From: a virus
DNA: 34,522 bases
Direction: 5' to 3' (one strand)
IMG/VR virus record: IMGVR_UViG_3300025164_001513
Span: 1 to 34,522 of that record
The notes under the pieces are model-generated. The model was not told the DNA's origin. It did not search any database and was given only the letters and a program-made list of their open reading frames with translations. The stretch's first letter is position 1, and every line of letters begins with the position of its first letter. The position numbers and the translations under genes are program-made. Positions 15,296 to 24,032 of the stretch are shown here, piece by piece.

Positions 15296-16450
15296 ATGTC
15301 AAAAAAATTAACAACAGAAGAGTTTATTGAAAGAGCTAAAATTATACATGTAAACAGAATAACTAATGAATCAAAATATGATTACAGTTTAGTTGAATAT
15401 AAAAATAGCAAAACTAAGATTAAAATAATTTGTAAAGAACATGGTGTTTTTGAGCAAACGCCAAATGATCATTTATCTGGTTGTGGATGTGTTGAATGTT
15501 CTGGACTCAAAAAATTAACAACCGAAGAATTTATTGAAAAGTCTAACAAAGTTCATAGTAATATATATGATTATTCATTAGTAGAATATTTTAACAATAA
15601 TACAAAAGTTAAAATAATATGTAATAATCATGGAGTTTTTGAACAAATTCCAGCAAGTCATTTGGGTGGGCATGGATGTGGTAAGTGTGGCGGAACCGCA
15701 TTAAGAAACACGATAGAGTTTATTGAAAAATCTATAATTATTTATGGATATACATATAATTATGAGTTAGTTGAATATGTTAATTCTATAATTAAAGTTA
15801 AGATAATTTGTAAGAAACATGGTGTTTTTGAGCAATCACCAGATAAACATTTAGCTGGACACCAATGTCCTTTTTGCGGATTTGAAGAAAGTTCCTTAAA
15901 AAGAGCTAATACTTCTGAATATTTTATTGAAAAATCGAAAATTATACACATAAATGAAAAAACATGTGAACCAAAATACGATTATTCAAAAGTTAACTAC
16001 GTTCAAAACAAAACTAAGGTAATAGTAATTTGTCCATTACATGGAGATTTTCAAATAACTCCAAGCTCACATTTGAATGGATATGGATGTAAAAAATGTA
16101 ATTTTTCAAAAATATCAAAGGGAGAAAAAGGTATAATTGAATTTTTAAAAAAGAATAACATCGAATTTATACATCAACATAAATTTAATGATTGCATAGG
16201 AATATCAAATAAATTACCATTTGATTTTTATTTACCAAAATACAATACTTGTATAGAATTTGATGGGAGACAGCATTTTGAATCAGTCAAAAAATTTGGA
16301 GGAGAAAAAAATTTTTTGGATATACAAAGAACTGATAACATAAAAAATAAATATTGTTTAAATAACAATATAAAACTTATTAGAATTTCATATTTAAATT
16401 TGAAAAATATAAATGAAATTTTAGAGAAAGAATTCAACTGTATTGAGTAA
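15296..16450 (+). CDS. DUF723-repeat endonuclease (Vsr/EDxHD-like), copy A
   Basis: Four zinc-binding repeats of about 60 residues (about 10-70, 79-132, 141-195, 210-269). They follow the pattern F-I-E/x-K-S-x-x-H..YDYS-x-V-x-Y...K-V-x-I-I-C-x-x-HG-x-F-x-Q-x-P-x-x-HL-x-G-x-x-C-x-x-C. A C-terminal nuclease-like domain (about 275-384) carries PFDFYLPKYNT (308-318), IEFDGRQHF (320-328) and a later RTDNIKNKYC. The D310/E321/QH327 set fits the very-short-patch-repair-like (EDxHD) nuclease fold used by some phage homing endonucleases. 384 residues, immediately after an RHH gene, and inserted between two minus-strand operons. Confidence 0.82.
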   Translation: MSKKLTTEEFIERAKIIHVNRITNESKYDYSLVEYKNSKTKIKIICKEHGVFEQTPNDHLSGCGCVECSGLKKLTTEEFIEKSNKVHSNIYDYSLVEYFNNNTKVKIICNNHGVFEQIPASHLGGHGCGKCGGTALRNTIEFIEKSIIIYGYTYNYELVEYVNSIIKVKIICKKHGVFEQSPDKHLAGHQCPFCGFEESSLKRANTSEYFIEKSKIIHINEKTCEPKYDYSKVNYVQNKTKVIVICPLHGDFQITPSSHLNGYGCKKCNFSKISKGEKGIIEFLKKNNIEFIHQHKFNDCIGISNKLPFDFYLPKYNTCIEFDGRQHFESVKKFGGEKNFLDIQRTDNIKNKYCLNNNIKLIRISYLNLKNINEILEKEFNCIE

Positions 16451-16453
16451 TGT

Positions 16454-16897
16454 TTAGTTTTTAGTTCCTGGTTCTACGCTTAAATGCGAAAGAGTTATTA
16501 TATTATTTCTCTTTTTAATAAATTCTAATTTATTTAACATCCATTCTAAGGATTTTAAATGAGTGTTTTCTGTTGGTTTTAATAATGCTCTGTGTTGTTC
16601 TGTTGATTCCATAATTTCGCCGTCAAAGGTATATTCCTCATTATTTTCATACCAAATTTTTTCTTTTGAGTCATATAAAAATAAAGGGAACTGTTGGCCA
16701 TAACTTACTGTGATGTAGCTTTTGTCTGGAAAAGATTCACCCCAGCAATGGCTACCTATAAAATTCTCTTTATTGCGAACTTTTTCTAACCCATCCTCAT
16801 TAGTAAGTCTTTCTTCGTCAATCATCATTTCATCCATTATACCACATTCAAACAAATGTTTTCTTATGGCCTTTCTTATTTTATTTTCGTTAATCAT
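16454..16897 (-). CDS. Hypothetical protein with N-terminal IRKAIRKHL motif
   Basis: 147 residues. It opens MINENKIRKAIRKHLFE, an amphipathic segment like the C-terminal ends of the two long proteins encoded just upstream. The rest (WGESFPDKSYITVSYGQQFP; Trp/Tyr-rich) looks beta-rich and unknown. Its ATG overlaps the TGA of the preceding gene (ATGA), placing it in the same minus-strand operon. Confidence 0.7.
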   Translation of the reverse strand: MINENKIRKAIRKHLFECGIMDEMMIDEERLTNEDGLEKVRNKENFIGSHCWGESFPDKSYITVSYGQQFPLFLYDSKEKIWYENNEEYTFDGEIMESTEQHRALLKPTENTHLKSLEWMLNKLEFIKKRNNIITLSHLSVEPGTKN

Positions 16898-18591
16898 TTT
16901 TTTAATTCTTTTAATATTCGTATGTTAACACGTTTCATTATTTCATTTACAATAAAAGATTCAGTAAGTGATTGGTCATCCGGACCTAAATCTTCTATAT
17001 TTTCAGGTTCTTCTTCTTTTTCTTCTGGTTCTACTTTGAAAAGATATTTATCAGAAGGTATTGATACTTCTTTGCCGGCATTATCAATTATAATAAAATT
17101 ATCTAATCCTTGAGGTTCAAAAAATTCTTTCGGCTCTATTCTTTGTATTGTATATTCTTTTTTGCTTGAAAGATTTTTATATTCTTCTGGATTTATTTTC
17201 ATGAGTACAGGAAGATTGGATATTTTAACTTTTTCTCCAACTTGTATTCTTTTTGGAAATGCAATATCTCCTAATGTATCCGAATCAACTCCTTCTTCTT
17301 TCTCTGTTTCTAATGGAACCCATTCCCCTTTTGGATCTCCTGTTGCTATGTCAATTCCTGTTTGCTTAAAATATTCTAAAGGATTTTCTTTTTCTCCTTC
17401 TTCTCCAACTCCTTGTACTGAAAAAGCGTATTTATTATTGGTGAAATTTACTTTTATTCCTGTTTTGTCTTTAATGTATTTTTGAAAAGAGCCATTTTGA
17501 ACGTAAAATGTTATAACTTCTTCCATTCTTTTTTTTATTTGTCTCACTGTTCCGGCTGGTTTTCCTAAAATATCAGATATTTCAGATAAAATATGTCCTT
17601 GAAATAATAATTTTGCTACTTCTAAAAATGAAGGATTTATACCACCGTGTTTTATATTTGATTGTAAACGACTTATAATAAAATTTTGCATTACATCTGA
17701 TAATTCTTTTGCAGCTTCTTTTTGAGAAGTGCTTTTTTGTCCTTCTTCTCCAGTGATTCTATCACTTTTTGTTTGGTCAACATCTTCATCTGAATCTCCA
17801 AGTGGCTCATCTAATGAGCTTCCTTTTAATCCTCCACTTGATTGACCTAATGCTGTTTTTGCATACTTAGATTGAACTTGTGATTTCGCTCTTGAAGTAG
17901 CATTAAATATTATATTAGAAGGAAGTTGTCCTCCTCTACTTGGATTAAAGTTTTCTAAAGAATAATCAAAAGCATCTTCAATAGCACTTGAAACTATTGC
18001 TCGTAAATTCTCACCATCAATTGTCTTTCTGCCGGTTTTTTCAACAAAATTATAAATACCAGCATTTTTAGCAACAATTCTTGAAATTAATGAAGGTCTA
18101 TTTCCTCCACTACCTTTTTCAAAAGAAGTAAATTCATCTGGTTGAACCATTGCTATAAATAATACATCTCTAATATTTTTCTTTTCATTTTCAAGAGTGC
18201 TATCATCTTTATATAATGAAGCTAATACTGTTGTAATGAAATTAAACTGTTTAATCTTATGTCCTTCAGACATTTTGTTATAATTGAAATTATTTCCAAG
18301 TCTTCCAGTTGTTTTTGCTTTTTCTATTAATTCATATAAATCAACTAATTCATCTTCACTAAAATTTTTTGATAATTCATTAATTTTTGCACTTATATTA
18401 GAGAAATCCAAATCCAAATTAGACTCTTCTGGGTTCATCGTATCTACTTGGCCAACGTCTTCTTTGCTGTCTAATTCAGAACTGTCATCAAATTCTTCAT
18501 CATTAGCAATTTCTTCTTCTTTCAAGATTTTAAAAGTTCTACTTATGATGAACTTTTTTAAACTTTCAAATGTTAATTTTTTGTTTTCCAT
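16894..18591 (-). CDS. Sigma-70-like protein with regions 2 and 4 and C-terminal module
   Basis: 565 residues. A segment at about 195-245 (IEDAFDYSLENFNPSRGGQ... ATSRAKSQVQSKYAK) resembles sigma-70 region 2, including the 'F-D/N-P-x-R-G' step. A segment at about 300-360 (LSDVMQNFIISRLQ... LFQGHILSEISDILGKPAGTVRQIKKR) resembles the region 4 helix-turn-helix. Between them is a low-complexity Asp/Ser/Gly linker (SSLDEPLGDSDED). The C-terminal part at about 450-519 (VGEKVKIS... LSSKKEYTIQ... NAGKEVSIP) is shared with the neighbouring 802-residue protein. The tail has SFIVNEIMKRVNIRIL. A phage-specific sigma factor for host RNA polymerase is the likely role; a virion protein carrying a similar fold is the alternative. 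It starts one base after the 802-residue gene. Confidence 0.6.
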   Translation of the reverse strand: MENKKLTFESLKKFIISRTFKILKEEEIANDEEFDDSSELDSKEDVGQVDTMNPEESNLDLDFSNISAKINELSKNFSEDELVDLYELIEKAKTTGRLGNNFNYNKMSEGHKIKQFNFITTVLASLYKDDSTLENEKKNIRDVLFIAMVQPDEFTSFEKGSGGNRPSLISRIVAKNAGIYNFVEKTGRKTIDGENLRAIVSSAIEDAFDYSLENFNPSRGGQLPSNIIFNATSRAKSQVQSKYAKTALGQSSGGLKGSSLDEPLGDSDEDVDQTKSDRITGEEGQKSTSQKEAAKELSDVMQNFIISRLQSNIKHGGINPSFLEVAKLLFQGHILSEISDILGKPAGTVRQIKKRMEEVITFYVQNGSFQKYIKDKTGIKVNFTNNKYAFSVQGVGEEGEKENPLEYFKQTGIDIATGDPKGEWVPLETEKEEGVDSDTLGDIAFPKRIQVGEKVKISNLPVLMKINPEEYKNLSSKKEYTIQRIEPKEFFEPQGLDNFIIIDNAGKEVSIPSDKYLFKVEPEEKEEEPENIEDLGPDDQSLTESFIVNEIMKRVNIRILKELKK

Positions 18592-18592
18592 T

Positions 18593-21001
18593 TTATTTAT
18601 TTGTTTTTTTAAATCTTTCTACCATAAGCTCTCTTACAACTTTTCTTATATGATTTTCTGATAATTGTGATGACATTTCATAATTTTTAAGTAAATCATT
18701 TAATAAATCTCTATCTTTCTTTATTGCTGGATTCTCTAACCCTTCAAATCCGAAAAACTTTCTTAATCCCAATCTTAAAGAATTTATAAATTCTAATGTT
18801 TTGTCTGTTAATGATTTTTTTTCTTCTGCAGACTCTGCTGTTTTATATAGAGCTTGTTTTGTTTCTGGATTAAATAAATTTTGAGGCAATTCTATATTTT
18901 TTGCAAAAGCAACTTTAGAAAGTTGATCAATAATTTTTTCTGTATTTCCAACTAATTTCCCACCTGTATCCCATACATAACTAAACGGTACCTCTCTTAT
19001 TTTTTGATACTTATTTATAAGTCCACTATCCTTGTATGGGAGAGCAATTTTCCCATTTTCTTTTTCTACTTTTCCACCTTTGTGAGTATAAGGATTATAA
19101 GCGTTTACTATTTTTGGTGTACCATCTACATTTCTAAAATAAACTGTTCTTGTGTATTTTGGAACCATTCTACCATATTGCAACATAAGTCTTAGTGCTT
19201 CGATTAAAGCATCTTTGTATTTCGTACCTAATTCTTGTGGTAGTGCCGATGTTTTTGAAGTTGATTTAACATATCTATTAGAAAGATTTATTTCTTTTCC
19301 AGCATCATCAAGTATAGTGTATATATAAACCGTATTCCCGTTTTTATCGTTTTTGCCTGTTGCTTCTTTTTTTGTTACTGTGTATTCTTTTTTCGAATTA
19401 AGATTTTGAAATATTTCTGGACTTTTTGTTTTCTCCGGGTCTAATAATTCATTAACCCTTTCTAATCTAACTTTCTCTCCAATTTTTAAATCAGTACTTA
19501 ACATTTCAATAGAAATTTCATCAAGAATGTTATCAATTTCAGTTTTTGCTAAACGCATTGCTTCGCTAACAGGAACTCCTTCATACATGGCTTTTTCAGC
19601 TATGGAGCCTTCTCCTGGTTCGTATATTGCTTTAGTTAAATCCTCCGGCTTGTCCTTTGAAACGCTTTTATAAAATTCATTTGGATTTTTCAGAAATCTA
19701 GCACTTAGAGGAGAAATTTTTCCATCTTCTTCTTTTGCTCCAAAAAGCCCTATAGCATCCATTGCATCCTTAAATGTATATCTGAAAAAGGGTTTTTTTA
19801 CTATTTCACCATCTTTAGTTTTAACTTTAAATGTGAATGGACTAATTGTAACTTCATAATTTCCTTCAATAGCTTTTTCAGGATTTAATTTAGAATCAAC
19901 AACAAGAGGAGCAGTTTCTGCAACAAGTCTTCGTTCAACCTCTGTTCTATCCAATACGTAGTCACTTATGCTTCTTAATTGGTCAATTACTTTATGTTTA
20001 ACAACTTGAATAAACCAAGCTCCATAATTATTATATTTTTCCTGAGAATATTGTTTTTCTTTTGTTTGGTCTATAGCATGGTTTATACCATTTTCTGCAA
20101 ATACAATGAATTGACTATCCTTTGGATTTTTTTTCCTTTTAAGTGTTTGTGCAAGTATTGGTATTACAGCTTTTCCATAAAAATCTCTAATAATATGTTC
20201 AGCATTAGCTATTACTAAATTTTTATATGGCCAGTTACCTAATAAAATCTCTTCTATATCAATATTTTCATCACCATTTGCTGGTAATGGCCTACCTGAT
20301 AACATTCTTTGTAAAAATTCAAGTTGTTGTTTTCCTAAATCTGAAATCCCAACTAATTTTTTGCCATTTTCTTCAAATGTATGATAGCTAATTATGTTTT
20401 TATCTTTTATTTTTGGTTGCCATTTTGCTGATTGTACATTACCACCTTCTTGTCCAAATGTAACGGCGCTTCTTTTTGTTTTTTTATCTTTTTCTATAAT
20501 TGCATCAATTTCTTCTTGGCTCATTCCAGCTTTTTTAAGACGACTAATTTCAGCTGGACTAATAATTGGAGTTACTAATCTTCCATATTCTCTTGAAGCT
20601 CCTGGTAGTTTTTGTATAGGCTTCTTTTCGATAACAGTTCCTTCTACACCACCTTCTTCTTCTGGCCTTGCACCAAGTGTTTTTGGTTTGTATTCTCCTG
20701 AAAGTTTTAAATTCGCAGCTTCATATTGATTTATATTATTCAATACCATGGATGCTTTCATGTCTTTCGTCAGTACTCCTTCGGATTTCCCTTTTATTTC
20801 TAAAGCTCTTCCTTCATCACCCATTAAATCTCCAATATCTCCAAAAATATCATCATCATCTTCTTTTAAAAGTTTTTTTGGCTCTGTTTTTTTTGAGTTT
20901 ATAATGGTAGAATCGCTTTCATTAATGGTGTTTTGTGAAACTCCAGCTAATTTTGACATTCTTTGCAACTCATGAAGAAGATTTTCGTTTAATAAGGTCA
21001 T
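18593..21001 (-). CDS. Large sigma-region-2-like protein with shared C-terminal module
   Basis: 802 residues. The centre (about 265-345) has AEHIIRDFYGKAVIPIL, ENGINHAIDQ and NYGAWFIQVVKHKVIDQL, closely spaced like sigma-70 regions 2.1-2.3 ('G-x-x-x-A...Y-x-x-W-x-x-x-x-I'). No clear region 4 helix-turn-helix follows. The module at about 506-580 (IGEKVRLERV... LNSKKEYTVTKK... DDAGKEINLSNRYV) is the same as that at 450-519 of the 565-residue protein. The N-terminus (NENLLHELQRMSKLAGV) and the C-terminus (SENHIRKVVRELMVERF) hold amphipathic motifs. First gene of the minus operon, divergent from the PcfJ-like gene. A sigma-related regulator is suggested, but the length and extra domains leave other roles open. 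Confidence 0.55.
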   Translation of the reverse strand: MTLLNENLLHELQRMSKLAGVSQNTINESDSTIINSKKTEPKKLLKEDDDDIFGDIGDLMGDEGRALEIKGKSEGVLTKDMKASMVLNNINQYEAANLKLSGEYKPKTLGARPEEEGGVEGTVIEKKPIQKLPGASREYGRLVTPIISPAEISRLKKAGMSQEEIDAIIEKDKKTKRSAVTFGQEGGNVQSAKWQPKIKDKNIISYHTFEENGKKLVGISDLGKQQLEFLQRMLSGRPLPANGDENIDIEEILLGNWPYKNLVIANAEHIIRDFYGKAVIPILAQTLKRKKNPKDSQFIVFAENGINHAIDQTKEKQYSQEKYNNYGAWFIQVVKHKVIDQLRSISDYVLDRTEVERRLVAETAPLVVDSKLNPEKAIEGNYEVTISPFTFKVKTKDGEIVKKPFFRYTFKDAMDAIGLFGAKEEDGKISPLSARFLKNPNEFYKSVSKDKPEDLTKAIYEPGEGSIAEKAMYEGVPVSEAMRLAKTEIDNILDEISIEMLSTDLKIGEKVRLERVNELLDPEKTKSPEIFQNLNSKKEYTVTKKEATGKNDKNGNTVYIYTILDDAGKEINLSNRYVKSTSKTSALPQELGTKYKDALIEALRLMLQYGRMVPKYTRTVYFRNVDGTPKIVNAYNPYTHKGGKVEKENGKIALPYKDSGLINKYQKIREVPFSYVWDTGGKLVGNTEKIIDQLSKVAFAKNIELPQNLFNPETKQALYKTAESAEEKKSLTDKTLEFINSLRLGLRKFFGFEGLENPAIKKDRDLLNDLLKNYEMSSQLSENHIRKVVRELMVERFKKTNK

Positions 21002-21056
21002 AGCATTAGTTTTACAACTAAATAGATAGAAAAAGATAAAAAACTTGATAAAATTT

Positions 21057-21087
21057 TTTGGAATTAATAAAAAAATTTATAGATTTG
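21057..21087 (+). promoter_or_regulatory. Bacteroidota promoter, full -33/-7 match
   Basis: TTTG at 21057-21060, exactly 19 bases, then TAGATTTG at 21080-21087. This matches both boxes of the Bacteroidota housekeeping promoter. It lies 38 bases before the PcfJ-like ATG at 21125 in the divergent gap. Confidence 0.75.
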
Positions 21088-21124
21088 CAGTGATTAAAAA
21101 CAAACAAAAAAATAAAATTAAAAC

Positions 21125-23182
21125 ATGGTAATGAAACAACATTCATTTTTGGTAGATATCGGCAAAACTATGGTCGATACAAATAAAATAAGCTCAGAAG
21201 GAAAAGACAGTCAAAGAATGTACTGCCATTGCGGTAATAAAAAAGAGCTAAAAAGTAAAGCGAGAAGATTGCTTGTAAAAAAACACGACACTACTGTTGA
21301 AGACAAGCATAGTATTGAAACAATTAAATGTGATAAGTGCGGAAGCGTTTATGACAGTAAAAATCGTTTATTTCTTATTATTCCAGATGAAGATGAAATT
21401 TATAAAGTTTCATTTTTAGTAGAAGAAAAAGGAAAAACAATAACTCTTTTAAGACAAAAAACATTTGTTAGATACGATTCTTCTACTGATAAATTAAATG
21501 ATAATATTGTCAGAACCGATTCAATTAAATTTGATAGAAGCAAAAACAAAACTGAAATTTTCTTAGAAAAGCCATTACTTGATAAAATATCAGTAAATAA
21601 TAAGCAGAATGATGTGAATAACATTACGGAAGAAGTAGGTCTTTCAAAAATAGGAAGATTAGAACATTTTTTCCAATTTTATGATTTTGCTTCTTATGGT
21701 GGTCTTATAAATATATTCAATTTTTTTAACAAAATTGATGTTGTAGTAACTGACCTTGACGATATTAAGAAATTGATTCCTCAAATAAGTTATGCTTATA
21801 ATAATCATGATGTTTTTGAAAAAACAGATGAAATAACCGGAGAGTCAATAACTTATAATAAAGTTGATAGCGGTTTTGGAGACGGAAAAAAAGAAGAGAA
21901 AAAATTAAATATAGGTGGGTATTTATCCAGATATGTTGAATTGTCTAAAATTTTTCTTTGTGTATCTGACTTCCAGAGTATTTCAACAATATTACTTACT
22001 AAAGGACAAGTGTTTTTTAAAGAATTTATCCACAGTAAAAACATTTTATCTTCTCAAGTTTATGAATTGTTTGAAGCAACATCTCCTACTAAAATATTGG
22101 AAATTTCTATGAATTGCGATATTAACGGTATGTTAAAAGGAAGTGGAGATAATGATACTAAGGAAGTTGCTAAAAAAGTCGTTAAAATATCAAAAACCAT
22201 AGAAGATAGTCCTAACTATTTAAAGGTTAGTCCTTTGATTTATAAACACATAAGCACTCCACAGGATATGGAAATTTTGCTTAGTATATATCGTAAAAAA
22301 TATATTTCCAAAACTGATATTGAAACTTTGTTTCAAAGTTATGATACTGAGCGTATTTATAAATTCTACAGAAATTTAGAAAAACAAAGAATTCAAGATA
22401 ATGCCAGTTTTACAATCAAAAACATTAAACACATCTTAGATAGAAATATAGATGATGTTGTAAAAGGTGGCAATTCTGATTATTTGCATTTGTATACAGA
22501 TACTATTAACTCAATGAGGCTGTTGGAGCTTTCTGATAATTATATTTATCGTATTAAAAGTAATGTCGAGTTAAAAACTATACATGATGACCTTGCAGCG
22601 AGATATGGAGCTATTAAAGATGCTAAAAAAGCAGAATTTTATAAAAAAGCAGCTAAGGAATTGTCAAACATAAATACAATTGTTGGCGATGTTGAATTGA
22701 CAGTTATTCCAACTCTTGAGGACTTAAATAAAGAAGGTATGCTTATGAATCATTGTATTTATACATACCTTGATCGAATTGTTAATAGAGATTATATGGC
22801 TGTCCATGTACAACATATAATTTCAAATGAAAGAGCAACTTTGGGTTTATATCGTAAAAATGGAGGCCTTGAATTTGATCAGTTAAAAGGTTATCGTAAC
22901 TCAAGAGCCTCAAGAGAGTTAATTGAAGGAGTACTGGAGTTTATACAAATTAACAAAATACAATCTTCTTCCAGAAACAGTGATTTAACACCTTCTGCCG
23001 GAAGCATAACCAGAATGCATGATTATTTAAGTGACGAAGAAGTCATGAAAATAAGAAAAGAAAGAGAAAAAAAGGAAAATATTGAGATGGAAAAAGCAAA
23101 ATCAGAAGGAAAAGAGTATGTTCCTAAGTATTCAAAGTCACATCAAAAAAATAAAAAAGGATTTTTTGGATTATTTGCTTAA
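21125..23182 (+). CDS. PcfJ-like protein with N-terminal zinc ribbon
   Basis: 685 residues. The N-terminus has a zinc-ribbon pattern (C34-H-C36 and C69-DK-C72). The C-terminal part carries the PcfJ-family core: LEDLNKEGMLMNHC (531-544), RATLGLYR (570-577) and QLKGYRNSRAS (586-596). PcfJ-like proteins were named from conjugative plasmids and are common in phages and plasmids; their biochemical role is not established. A long middle region (about 150-520) is helical and unassigned, and the tail is highly basic/charged (MEKAKSEGKEYVPKYSKSH). It has the best promoter in the window, and so is probably well expressed. ATG at 21131 is an alternative start. Confidence 0.78.
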   Translation: MVMKQHSFLVDIGKTMVDTNKISSEGKDSQRMYCHCGNKKELKSKARRLLVKKHDTTVEDKHSIETIKCDKCGSVYDSKNRLFLIIPDEDEIYKVSFLVEEKGKTITLLRQKTFVRYDSSTDKLNDNIVRTDSIKFDRSKNKTEIFLEKPLLDKISVNNKQNDVNNITEEVGLSKIGRLEHFFQFYDFASYGGLINIFNFFNKIDVVVTDLDDIKKLIPQISYAYNNHDVFEKTDEITGESITYNKVDSGFGDGKKEEKKLNIGGYLSRYVELSKIFLCVSDFQSISTILLTKGQVFFKEFIHSKNILSSQVYELFEATSPTKILEISMNCDINGMLKGSGDNDTKEVAKKVVKISKTIEDSPNYLKVSPLIYKHISTPQDMEILLSIYRKKYISKTDIETLFQSYDTERIYKFYRNLEKQRIQDNASFTIKNIKHILDRNIDDVVKGGNSDYLHLYTDTINSMRLLELSDNYIYRIKSNVELKTIHDDLAARYGAIKDAKKAEFYKKAAKELSNINTIVGDVELTVIPTLEDLNKEGMLMNHCIYTYLDRIVNRDYMAVHVQHIISNERATLGLYRKNGGLEFDQLKGYRNSRASRELIEGVLEFIQINKIQSSSRNSDLTPSAGSITRMHDYLSDEEVMKIRKEREKKENIEMEKAKSEGKEYVPKYSKSHQKNKKGFFGLFA

Positions 23183-23194
23183 AATTATATAAAA

Positions 23195-23398
23195 ATGGAA
23201 AAACAAGAAGTAATAGAGTTGATGAAATCAAGTAAAAATTCCAAAGAATGGAATGAAAACTGCGATAAAGTTAAAAAAGATAATAATAATGATTATCCAT
23301 CTTGGTGGTATTTTGAAATTATCTTATCTGGATTATGTGATAACACATTGGGATCGGGCTCGTCTAAAATGAAAATATCATCTATAGGCGAATCTTAA
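23195..23398 (+). CDS. Hypothetical protein, 67 aa
   Basis: Small hydrophilic protein with PSWWYFEIILSG in the middle. No family recognised. It starts 12 bases after the PcfJ-like gene and ends before the ssb promoter. Confidence 0.55.
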   Translation: MEKQEVIELMKSSKNSKEWNENCDKVKKDNNNDYPSWWYFEIILSGLCDNTLGSGSSKMKISSIGES

Positions 23399-23418
23399 AA
23401 AGAATTTTGAAAAATAAT

Positions 23419-23448
23419 TTTGGAAGTTAATTTTATTTATTATATTTG
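23419..23448 (+). promoter_or_regulatory. Bacteroidota promoter for ssb
   Basis: TTTG at 23419-23422, 18 bases, then TATATTTG at 23441-23448, 35 bases before the ssb ATG. Both boxes match the Bacteroidota consensus. Confidence 0.75.
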
Positions 23449-23483
23449 TACAACTATTCATAAACAATTTAAAAACCAAAAAA

Positions 23484-23960
23484 ATGGCATCAGTAAACAA
23501 AGTAATTTTAGTAGGAAGAGTTGGAGCTAATCCGGAACTCAAAAACTTCGAAGGAGGAAGTAAAGTGGTAAATTTTGCTATAGCAACGTCTGAAAATTTC
23601 AAAGACAAAGCTGGAGTAAAACAACAAAAAACAGAATGGCACAATATTGTTGCCTGGGCTGAAAAAGCTGAATTAATTTCTAAATATGTATCAAAAGGAA
23701 GTTTGGTTTATATTGAAGGAAAACTGCAGACCCGTAGTTGGGATGATAAAGATGGTGTTAAAAGATATACCACAGAAGTTAATGCATTCACTATTGAATT
23801 TCTTGACTCTAAAAAATCTGAAGATGGAGAAACTTCTACAAAAACAGAGGCTCCGACAAAAACAGTAACACCTGTAAATGTAAAAACAGCTGGAAAAACA
23901 ACAGCAACAGCAGCCACCGTAACAACTGGAAGTGATTCAGACGACGATCTTCCTTTCTAA
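23484..23960 (+). CDS. ssb: Single-stranded DNA-binding protein
   Basis: 158 residues with the bacterial SSB plan. An OB-fold spans about 1-110 (opening ASVNKVILVGRVGANPEL, with VNFAIATSE, KTEWHNIVAWAEKAE, YIEGKLQTRSWDDKDG). A Thr/Lys/Ala-rich linker follows, and the acidic tip DSDDDLPF is the docking tail for replication and repair partners. It would coat single strands during phage replication. It has its own promoter and terminator, so it is a single-gene transcription unit. The bacterial-like form with a canonical tail may let it bind host SSB partners. Confidence 0.96.
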   Translation: MASVNKVILVGRVGANPELKNFEGGSKVVNFAIATSENFKDKAGVKQQKTEWHNIVAWAEKAELISKYVSKGSLVYIEGKLQTRSWDDKDGVKRYTTEVNAFTIEFLDSKKSEDGETSTKTEAPTKTVTPVNVKTAGKTTATAATVTTGSDSDDDLPF

Positions 23961-23981
23961 CTTTTTGATTTTCAATTAATT

Positions 23982-24012
23982 AAGAGGGAGCAATTATTTA
24001 GCTCCCTTTTTT
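23982..24012 (+). terminator. Intrinsic terminator after ssb
   Basis: GGGAGC (23986-23991) pairs with GCTCCC (24001-24006), extended by A-T pairs, with a 9-base loop and a run of six T on the 3' side. Confidence 0.88.
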
Positions 24013-24032
24013 AATTTTACATAATTATTGAT

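Noticed and set aside
20394-20904. Plus-strand open frames opposite the 802-residue gene
   Set aside because: They are hydrophobic, Ser/Leu-rich shadows of an acidic/Lys-rich minus-strand gene with clear sigma-like motifs, and have no promoter or coupling.
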